Assembly (NCBI RefSeq): GCF_017994015.1
Contig: NZ_JAGOLP010000036.1
Coordinates: 1-34,194 of the forward strand
Reading direction: 5' to 3'
Length of the DNA stretch: 34,194 nucleotides
Source of the DNA: Ferrovibrio sp.
GTDB taxonomy: Bacteria > Pseudomonadota > Alphaproteobacteria > Ferrovibrionales > Ferrovibrionaceae
In this document: piece after piece, positions 24,611-31,500 of the stretch
Position numbering within the stretch: the stretch's first letter is position 1
Layout of the letters: every line of letters begins with the position of its first letter
Made by a program: the position numbers and the translations under genes
The notes under the pieces: model-generated
Told to the model about the DNA's origin: nothing
The model's database searches: none
The model's input: the letters and a program-made list of their open reading frames with translations, nothing else

Positions 24611-24685
24611 GCTATCAAAATCTGCAATAGCAGGCCCCGCGAATCACCTATCAAAACCCCATGTCATGACAAAATCTGCAATAGC
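24611..24685 (+). repeat. Short direct repeats, iteron-like
   Basis: CAAAATCTGCAATAGC occurs at 24616-24631 and 24670-24685, 54 bp apart, and CTATCAAAA occurs at 24612-24620 and between them near 24649. The stretch 24608-24817 has no clear gene and also holds the palindrome copies at 24737 and 24777. A replication or regulatory role is possible. Confidence 0.45.
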
Positions 24686-24776
24686 TGCTCAGATACGGCC
24701 TGCAGAATTGAACGGTTACCCTCCAGTCGTATCCACATGCAGGCACTTGCAAACCCCATCAGTCTGCCAGACGACA

Positions 24777-24792
24777 TTGCAGGTACCTGCAA
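24777..24792. repeat. Palindrome copy 2 (right of serine recombinase)
   Basis: TTGCAGGTACCTGCAA, perfect 16 bp palindrome identical to the core of the copy at 23838. With the first copy it brackets the serine recombinase gene. A degenerate third copy (ATGCAGGCACTTGCAAA) starts at 24737. Confidence 0.7.
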
Positions 24793-24817
24793 AACAATCG
24801 CTTGCGACAGGGACCGC

Positions 24818-25393
24818 ATGTCTCAATGGCGCAAGGTGGTCGTCAGGGAAATCAAGGCTACCGAAATAACTTTGCAGGACGCCATTAGGTACTTGGTAGG
24901 CATGACAGCCTGTGAACAGTGGATGTTGGCACCGCAAAGGGAGGCTCTGAGGGCGGAAATAAAAAGGGATATTCGTACCTTCCGGCGGCGCGGTCGCCAT
25001 CCTCAACAGAGAACGTATCGGGCGACTGACATCGATGGCAGCACCTTAGGTATCGCGCGCTCCGGCATTCCAGACCGCCTCGCGGCTTCGCTACGTCAAA
25101 GCACTATCCTTGGCGTGCGCAACCGGATTGCTCTGGGCTTTTTGCTTTCCAGTGGCGCTGACGGTTACGACAAGGGCATAGCGCGACGGCTGACCCCGAT
25201 GCTCTTCCAGTCAGATACTGAGTTGTGGATTGGGCGCAATGACATTTTATATAGCGACCCGACGTTCACTCAAGCTGTCGCGAGGTTTGACGATGCAATT
25301 CGCAAATCAGTTGGACGCCTAATCGGGAAGGAGAGCTTGGAGACGCTTCGCCCCGCGTGCCTCCGTCTATTCCATCAAGTACCGCTTTCTTAG
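24818..25393 (+). CDS. Hypothetical protein
   Basis: 191 aa from ATG 24818 (MSQWRKVVV), preceded by AGGGA; a longer frame from 24737 would run through two palindromes and is less likely. The sequence is basic in its first half (KRDIRTFRRRGRHPQQRTYR), then mixed alpha/beta, with LGVRNRIALGFLLSSGADGY and a closing RLFHQVPLS. No domain recognised. It lies between the serine recombinase and the possible replication initiator, followed by 178 bp without a gene. Function unknown; coding status itself is moderate, based on frame length and ribosome site. Confidence 0.45.
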   Translation: MSQWRKVVVREIKATEITLQDAIRYLVGMTACEQWMLAPQREALRAEIKRDIRTFRRRGRHPQQRTYRATDIDGSTLGIARSGIPDRLAASLRQSTILGVRNRIALGFLLSSGADGYDKGIARRLTPMLFQSDTELWIGRNDILYSDPTFTQAVARFDDAIRKSVGRLIGKESLETLRPACLRLFHQVPLS

Positions 25394-25571
25394 CGTCTCA
25401 GTCGCGTCCAGAAACTCATTCGACAAATTAGTTGCGAGTAACCAATCTCCGGACCGTTCGATATGCGGGCGACCGGCTATGGTCAATCTAATACGCGCGA
25501 GTCCTTCGACCGTCCCGGCCCTCAATCGGCGCAAGCGCTTCGGCACTGTCTATCAGGGATAGGAGAAGGAA

Positions 25572-26717
25572 ATGCCACTACGGAATACACTCAATATTAT
25601 ATCACCATCAGAATTATATCCTGATGCCATCAGCGTAAGACTGCAGTATGCAGTTTCATTCCGAACAACACGCGATGAATTATCTCTTCTTTTGCATGAC
25701 TATGGATTTCGACGCACGCGCGGGATTCGCGGCTTAGCGATACGCTTGCCCGTATTGGGACAAGAGATTCACGTTGCTCTTTCTAGAGCAAACCCTTTCA
25801 GCCCCATCTCGGTATCGCTACGACTGAACTCCCTCAAAAAACTCCACGCTGAATCAAGCCGCCCCCAAGTTGAGGCCGCTTATGACAACTCAACAAATTG
25901 GCTCCACCATCTAGAGCCCAATCCCGGCTTGCGGCTTGTCTGCCAGAGTGCATCTGAGATGCTTCAGGCCGCCAATCTGAGAGTTCTGGATATCCTTCGA
26001 TCACTATCTCAGTCCTTAGGTGGAGACTTACACCCACCTCAACTCTTACGCGCCAAGATTGACGAAGCCGAAGTGGCTGTGGATTTTGTTCCCCCTGATC
26101 TCGAAGCATCATTCGATGCACTCTCAACCGCCATTACAAGAAACTTCGACCACGCACTGTCTCTAAAATATGGGAGCACAGCTTCTTCATATGCCGGCAG
26201 TTCTTCCAAGACGACTTTTGTTCACGCCTATCGTCGCGCAGGAGAGAGGTACAAAGTCTACTTGAAGACCAATCGCCGTATTCGCCTGGAATCACACCTC
26301 ACAAATCAAGCACTCAAAAATGCCGGTTTAAGACGGCATGTACTTAACCTCGATCTATACGAGACGTACCTTCCAATCGCGCAGTATGTGGCCGACCACT
26401 TCAATTACATTTTGGACGAAGCAACAGCTACAGACCTGTCCTACGCTTCACCTATCGAGTTTTTATCTGCTGTCGGGATGCGCTTTCGATCCAGAGAAGC
26501 GTTTCAGAATGTCGTCAGCACGCTCGTCCGATCAGGCCATCTTCACACCTCAATCAATCGGGCTGCGGTCGAGAAGCTGGTCGAAGATGGGATACTGACT
26601 AGGGGTTCTGTCAGAGGTATTCGGCCCTTGGCGCGCCGCTACCACATGGCGAGGGAAACACTGAGGGAGGCTCAACGAGATTTTTTCAACGAATCCGAGC
26701 GGGAGCACCGGCAATGA
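25572..26717 (+). CDS. Possible replication initiator-like protein
   Basis: 381 aa, cytoplasmic, with lower GC than neighbours. Preceded by a good AGGAGAAGG ribosome site. A tract KVYLKTNRRIRLE (residues 228-240) followed by HLTNQALKNAGL, and an upstream strand IDEAEVAVDF (163-172), resemble the 'VYxK...lRxE' and 'hhxhDhavxf' strands of rolling-circle replication initiators of filamentous-phage or plasmid type. No catalytic Tyr motif or HUH can be assigned with confidence. The C-terminal part (FLSAVGMRFRSREAFQNVVS, INRAAVEKLVEDGIL) looks like a winged-helix DNA-binding region. The stop overlaps the excisionase-like start (ATGA), so it is in one operon with xis and int. Could equally be an unrelated DNA-binding protein. 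Confidence 0.6.
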   Translation: MPLRNTLNIISPSELYPDAISVRLQYAVSFRTTRDELSLLLHDYGFRRTRGIRGLAIRLPVLGQEIHVALSRANPFSPISVSLRLNSLKKLHAESSRPQVEAAYDNSTNWLHHLEPNPGLRLVCQSASEMLQAANLRVLDILRSLSQSLGGDLHPPQLLRAKIDEAEVAVDFVPPDLEASFDALSTAITRNFDHALSLKYGSTASSYAGSSSKTTFVHAYRRAGERYKVYLKTNRRIRLESHLTNQALKNAGLRRHVLNLDLYETYLPIAQYVADHFNYILDEATATDLSYASPIEFLSAVGMRFRSREAFQNVVSTLVRSGHLHTSINRAAVEKLVEDGILTRGSVRGIRPLARRYHMARETLREAQRDFFNESEREHRQ

Positions 26718-27064
26718 AAAAGCCTACACCCTCTCCTATCTGGAAGCGCCTCAGGCAAGTTTCGGCCCAGTTCGACAAGAAGATTTGGCTCGAACGAACC
26801 TCAGAGGAGGTTCTGACTGTTCACGGAGTCGCCAAACTTCTCTTCGCCACTACACAGGCCGTCAGATTGATCCCGGCGAACCAGCTTCCGAGGTACCGAA
26901 GGGCGGGCCGTTACGTCCTGTATCTAAAGGCAGACGTATTGTCGTACATCCGCGCAGGGCAGGTCAGGCGTGGCAACGCTGAACATATGATTAGGGAAAT
27001 CACGGACAGGAACATAAAATCTAAACCGGATAGCGGGCGTCGGCCGAAACGAAAAAGGAGGTAA
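26714..27064 (+). CDS. Excisionase-like HTH protein (Xis candidate)
   Basis: 116 aa, basic. The central segment LTVHGVAKLLFATTQAVRLI then LPRYRRAGRYVLYLKADVLSYI matches the MerR/excisionase-type helix-turn-helix that starts with a 'T..eaA..L..s' helix and ends with a 'Y.k.dv..y' strand. The tail is highly basic (RRPKRKRR). It overlaps the upstream gene by ATGA and ends inside the integrase ribosome site, the usual place for a recombination directionality factor. It would bend the attachment arms to promote excision by the integrase; that role is inferred from position and fold. Confidence 0.7.
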   Translation: MKKPTPSPIWKRLRQVSAQFDKKIWLERTSEEVLTVHGVAKLLFATTQAVRLIPANQLPRYRRAGRYVLYLKADVLSYIRAGQVRRGNAEHMIREITDRNIKSKPDSGRRPKRKRR

Positions 27065-27068
27065 TGAT

Positions 27069-28169
27069 ATGGCTAACGCACGTAAGTTCGGCCCTCTCAC
27101 CGTTCGGGAGGCGGTCATTAAGGGTAAGCCAACAGGGAAGTGGTTCTTGGATATCCCCTCCAGCCTAACCAGCACGGGCAAGCGCAAGCGAGTGCTCTAT
27201 AGCAGCTTCCGAGAAGCGGAAACTGTTGCCCGGACATTTGTACGAGAGACAAGGATGCAGCGCCTTGGTTTCGCCGAGAAGGTCAAGCGGAGCAGTCTCA
27301 CGTTCGGAGATGCCACCGACCATTGGGTTGCGTCTCGGGAACTGGATGCAGGTGCCTGCAAATTGCGGGAATCGAGCGTCAGGACGATTGGTATTCGGGT
27401 TAAGCCTCTCAAAGCGTATTTCGGCAGCTATTCGATCTCGGATATCGGCTCTGATGATATCAGCCGATATCAGCGGTCTAGGCTGGAGATCGGTCGAAAG
27501 CCAAGCACGGTGAATGGCGAGACTCGAATATTGAGGCAGATATTGGGATGGCTCAAAGAAGAGGGGCATCTAGAAATCATGCCTAGGTGCAGGGCAGTGA
27601 ATGAGGAGTACATACGCCCCGCCATACCGTCGATGGAGAAAGTTGCCGAACTTATAGGCCACCTCTCTCCGACGAACCGCGCCCTTGTTCGGCTATTGGC
27701 TGAAACTGGGATGCGGCCCGGTGAAGCCTTGAATCTCCCTTGGGAGCACGTAGAAGTCAGCGAGAAGCGCATTTGGGTCGGCCCCTATCGGGGGTGGGCA
27801 CCAAAGACAAAAGCGTCCTACCGCTACGTTGTTCTTCGTGAAGGGCTGCTGGCGGACATTCTGGCTCTACCCCGAACCGGCACCTACGTTTTCGCCGGTA
27901 AGAACCCGAAGAAGCCGCTCCAGAATGTCCGGACGGCTTTGAAAACGGCGGCTAAAGCCGTAGGCATTCGCCGCCCCTCGCTCAAGCTGTTCCGCAAAGC
28001 CTTTGCCACGTGGCAGGCTGAGAACGGCCTCCACCCAGCCTTGCTCCAGCAGCTCATGGGGCACGCGCAGGGATCCAAGGTCACGGACCAGCATTACATC
28101 TTCGCCAGCGAGGCGGCCAAACAAGCGGCCACCCTAAGTCTCCCCCTCCCAGAACGGGGGGTGGCGTAG
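27069..28169 (+). CDS. int: Tyrosine recombinase / integrase
   Basis: 366 aa. Strong AGGAGG (27057-27062) at the start. The N-terminal arm-binding part is about residues 1-75; the core-binding SAM-like domain runs from TFGDATDHWVA to about 175. The catalytic domain has R216 in AETGMRPGEAL, K248 in TKASYRYV, R309 in SLKLFRKAFATW, H332 in LMGHAQ and Y343 in TDQHYIF. The usual HxxR box is KxxR here (K306). It lies 78 bp upstream of the restored tRNA, transcribed toward it. It would integrate the element into the anticodon-loop region of tRNA-Gly(CCC). The palindrome-like sequence at 27346-27363 lies within its coding frame. Confidence 0.93.
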   Translation: MANARKFGPLTVREAVIKGKPTGKWFLDIPSSLTSTGKRKRVLYSSFREAETVARTFVRETRMQRLGFAEKVKRSSLTFGDATDHWVASRELDAGACKLRESSVRTIGIRVKPLKAYFGSYSISDIGSDDISRYQRSRLEIGRKPSTVNGETRILRQILGWLKEEGHLEIMPRCRAVNEEYIRPAIPSMEKVAELIGHLSPTNRALVRLLAETGMRPGEALNLPWEHVEVSEKRIWVGPYRGWAPKTKASYRYVVLREGLLADILALPRTGTYVFAGKNPKKPLQNVRTALKTAAKAVGIRRPSLKLFRKAFATWQAENGLHPALLQQLMGHAQGSKVTDQHYIFASEAAKQAATLSLPLPERGVA

Positions 28170-28174
28170 CGTAG

Positions 28175-28192
28175 TGGCAATATCTGGCAACG
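28175..28192 (+). repeat. Right copy of 18 bp subterminal repeat (candidate integrase arm site)
   Basis: TGGCAATATCTGGCAACG, identical and in the same orientation as 20099-20116, 55 bp before the tRNA. It sits between the int stop and the tRNA promoter. Confidence 0.7.
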
Positions 28193-28206
28193 GTCCCACC
28201 GGGGTA

Positions 28207-28236
28207 TTGCTCAGAACACCCAAAATTCCCTATAAC
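28207..28236 (+). promoter_or_regulatory. Element-borne promoter for the restored tRNA-Gly
   Basis: TTGCTC (28207-28212), 18 bp spacer, TATAAC (28231-28236), placing a start about 6 bp before the tRNA. Sequence upstream of 28248 is unlike that upstream of 19944, so this promoter came with the element. Confidence 0.5.
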
Positions 28237-28247
28237 TCGGGGGGGTT

Positions 28248-28321
28248 GCGGGTGTAGCTCAATGGTAGAGCAGAAGCTTCCCAAGCTTACGACGGGGGTT
28301 CGATTCCCCTCACCCGCTCCA
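28248..28321 (+). tRNA. tRNA-Gly (anticodon CCC)
   Basis: Complete cloverleaf: acceptor GCGGGTG / CACCCGC, D-arm GCTC-AATGGTA-GAGC, anticodon stem GAAGC/GCTTA (outermost pair mismatched) with loop TTCCCAA, T-arm GGGGG-TTCGATT-CCCCT, discriminator T and encoded CCA (28319-28321). Its first 37 nt duplicate the orphan half at 19944-19980, so the 5' half is element-derived and the 3' half is the original chromosomal one. Confidence 0.95.
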
Positions 28322-28335
28322 ATGAAATCAGATAT

Positions 28336-28399
28336 TTAGGCGCTGTTTTTGTTAACGGAGTTTTCCGTACGGAATTTATACGGAAAATGCAGCGCTAAA
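28336..28399. repeat. Nested inverted repeat between tRNA and hsdR
   Basis: Outer arms TTTAGGCGCTG (28336-28345 region) and CAGCGCTAAA (28390-28399) with one bulged base. Inner perfect arms TTTTCCGTA (28361-28369) / TACGGAAAA (28379-28387), and a palindrome TTCCGTACGGAA at 28363-28374. It may terminate the leftward hsd transcript or mark another element boundary. The rest of 28400-28557 shows no convincing gene. Confidence 0.45.
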
Positions 28400-28557
28400 C
28401 TTTTGGCCCGCCTCCTGGATGTCGGACTTAGGTTCCACGAAGCACCGCCAATATGGGCTCTGTACTTATGCTCTTTGCAGACCCATTCCTTCGCCGGCTG
28501 CGTTTTGTAGCGGTATTGAGCGAACTTCAATACTAAATGGACGGCGGCTTGCCCAAA

Positions 28558-31500
28558 CTACTGCCGCGCCAAGTTGTCCTGAGCAGCCTTACCGGCATAG
28601 GTTGCCGTGAAGATCGTCTCAGAAAGCCATTTCTTGAACGACGGATTGTCACTGAACTGTTTGAACAACTCAGTATGGTCCGACAGCAGCTCGATGACTG
28701 CCCGCTCCAGCGCCTTGTCGTGCTCGATACGAGCGTTTTGTTTATCTGAGTTCTTCATCGCGTTCTGGTAGGCCTTGTCGGCCGCTACCTTAGTCGGCAA
28801 TTCCTCCGCGATCACTTTTCCAATCTTATCAGCGTCCTTCCAGTCGATGTTGCCGAACATCTCGTTGAACGTCTTCAGGATGTTGCTCAGCAGGTCGAGC
28901 TCCGGCTCCGGCTTTCGGCCGCCGCCGCTGGTGGGGACGGGGCCGATTTCTGCATTGGCATCGGGCAACGCGATCGACATAGTCGCCTGCGCCTCGACCC
29001 GGTAGCTGTCCATGTCGATGGATTCGAGAATGCCCTTCGAGAGGTCTTGCTCTTCTGGTGCCGGCAATTTCGGTGTGAGGAAGTTCAGGAAGATGGAAAG
29101 CTTCTCCCACGCCGCGTTCGTATAGGGCAGGATCGCGGCGAGGAACCCATAGGTGCGCGTAAACGCTTTTGCCTTGCCCTTGACGTCGACCTGTCCGTCT
29201 TCATCAAGGTCGGCCTTGTAGACAGCGACGCACGCATCGAGGATCGGGTCAAGTTTGTCCCGGTCTGCGCCGCCGAGATACAGCGCCACGAGGTCTTCAA
29301 CCTGCTCCCAGGAATAGACCTGATAGCCATCGAGCCGCGCTTTCAGGTCGTGCAACTTGTTCGGGTCAGTCTCCTCGCTCAGGATCGTTGTGCGGTAATA
29401 ATCCTCGAACGACGCCTTGATCCCATCCACGTCGTTCATGAAGTCCAGCACGAAGGTGTCGTGTTTCTGCGGATGTGCCCGGTTCAGGCGCGACAGCGTC
29501 TGCACGGCCTTGATGCCGGAAAGCGTCTTATCCACGTACATCGTGTGCAGCAGCGGTTCGTCGTAGCCGGTCTGGAACTTGTCGGCGACGATGAGGAACC
29601 GGTACGGATCCTTCTGGATCAACTCTTCGATCTTGTTGCTCGGAAAGCCGTTGAGCGACGCCTCGGTAACCTTCTGTCCGCCATATTCATGCTCGCCCGA
29701 GAAGGCGACGATGGCCTGATAAGGGCTCTTGCGCTCCTTCAGATATTCCCCAAAGGCGTGAAAATACTGGATGGCGCGGTGAATCCCGCTGGTCACCACC
29801 ATGGCGCGCGCCGCGCCGCCGATCTTGCGGTGGGCCATCACCTGGTCGTGGAAATGGTCGACCATGATCTCCGCCTTCTTGCGGATGGCATGGTCGTGGG
29901 ATTCGACATAGCGGCGGAGCTTCTTCTGCGCCCGCTTGGTATCGAACTGCGGGTCGTCCTCCACCGTCTTCATGAGCCGGTAGTAGCTCTCGACGGGCGT
30001 GTAGTGCTTCAGAACGTCGAGGATGAAGCCTTCCTCGATGGCCTGCTTCATCGAGTAATTATGGAACGGGACGTGCCTGATCTTCCCGCCCTCGGGGACC
30101 GCCGTGCCGAAAATCTCCAGCGTCTTGTTCTTGGGTGTGGCGGTGAAGGCGAAATAGCTCGCGTTCGGCAGGACCTTCCGCGCCTCCATCAGCCGGTTGA
30201 TCGTGTCCTCGACAGATTCCTCTTCCTCCTCGCCGCCGTTCGCGGCGAGTGCGATGTTCATTTTTGCGGACGTCCGCCCGCCTTGGCTGGAATGCGCCTC
30301 GTCAATGATGATGGCGAAGGTTCGCCCGCGATGCCCATCCCCGATCTCGTCCAGGATGAACGGGAACTTTTGTACCGTGGTGATGATGATCTTCTTGCCC
30401 TGCTGCAGGAAAGTCCGCAGCTGCTGCGACCCTTCGGTCACCGCTCCGACAATGGAGGATACCTGCGCGAACTGCTTGATGGTGTCGCGGATCTGTTTGT
30501 CGAGATTGCGCCTGTCTGTGACCACGATGACGGTGTCGAAGGTCGGCTTGCCACCGCTCTCCAGCCCAATCAGCTGGTGGCCGAGCCAGGCAATCGAGTT
30601 GCTCTTGCCCGAACCCGCCGAGTGCTGGATGAGGTACCGCCGTCCGGCGCCCGAGGCCTCTGCATCCGCCAGCAACTTTCGGACCACATCGAGCTGGTGA
30701 AAGCGCGGGAAGACCTGCTTCGGCGGCTTCTTCTTGCCCCGTTCGTCCGTTTCCTCGACCACCTGCGCATAGTTTTCCAGGATATCGGTTAGGTTCCGCT
30801 TGGCAAGAATCTGCTTCCACAGATAGTCGCTCTTCAGCCCATGGGGGTTGGGTGGGTTTCCTGCGCCATCGTTCCAGCCCTTGTTGAACGGCAGGAACCA
30901 GGATGCCTTGCCCTTCAGATGGCTGCACATCCGCACCTCGTGGTCATCCACGGCGAAGTGGACGACGCAGCGGCCGAACTGGAACATCAGCTCCTTGGGA
31001 TCGCGGTCGCGTTTGTACTGCTCGATCGCGTCCTCGACCGTCTGCTTGGTCAGGCTGTTCTTCAACTCGAAGGTGGCGACGGGCAGGCCGTTGATGAACA
31101 GCGCAGCGTCGAGCGAAAGCTTGGTCGCATCCTTGGAATAGTGCAGCTGCCGGGTGACGCTGAACACGTTGGCGGCGAACAGCTCTTCGGCTTTGGCGTT
31201 GCCGGGGGTCGGCGTGCCAAAGAACAGCTCGACCGATCCAGGGCCGTGCTTCACGCCGTTCCGCAGCACGTCGATGACGCCGCGCTTGGCGATCTCGCCT
31301 TGCAGCCGATGAAGGAATTGCAGCCGCTTCGGTCCATCTTCAGCGATACCGAGGGATTCGATAGCATCCGGCTGTGTGGCGTTCAGAAAGTCGAACAGCT
31401 TGGCCAGGTCGATGGCGTGGTCCCGGTCGAAATCCTTCGAGGCGCCAGCGACGTAACCCGCCTCGTCGATCAGCGAGCGGACGATGAGGGTTTCGAGGCC

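Larger units (their letters stand above)
19944..28284 (+). mobile_element. 8.3 kb integrative element inserted in tRNA-Gly(CCC)
   Basis: Bounded by a 37 bp perfect direct repeat (19944-19980 and 28248-28284) made of the tRNA 5' end through the anticodon loop. A tyrosine integrase and excisionase-like gene sit at the right end, as expected next to attR. Direct repeats (20099-20116, 28175-28192) flank the cargo. Genes inside have lower GC and different codon use from the left block. Cargo: type II R-M system, XRE regulator, two small exported proteins, serine recombinase, unknown ORF and a possible replication initiator. No capsid, conjugation or mobilisation genes are recognised, so it is a small genomic island or satellite rather than a full prophage or ICE. 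Confidence 0.85.

Noticed and set aside
23804..24792. CRISPR-like array from the repeated palindromes and short repeats
   Set aside because: Repeats are few, unequal in spacing and differ in sequence; no spacer-repeat periodicity and no cas genes.
24600..24869. 89 aa frame overlapping the repeats after the serine recombinase
   Set aside because: Conflicts with the better-supported frame at 24818, consists largely of repeat sequence, lacks a ribosome site.
28336..28530. 63-64 aa leftward frame between tRNA and hsdR
   Set aside because: Runs through the nested inverted repeat, no ribosome site, no recognisable domain; could not be supported.
29047..30792. 581 aa frame antisense to hsdR
   Set aside because: The opposite strand holds Walker A, DEAH and TATP motifs; no ribosome site or domain here.
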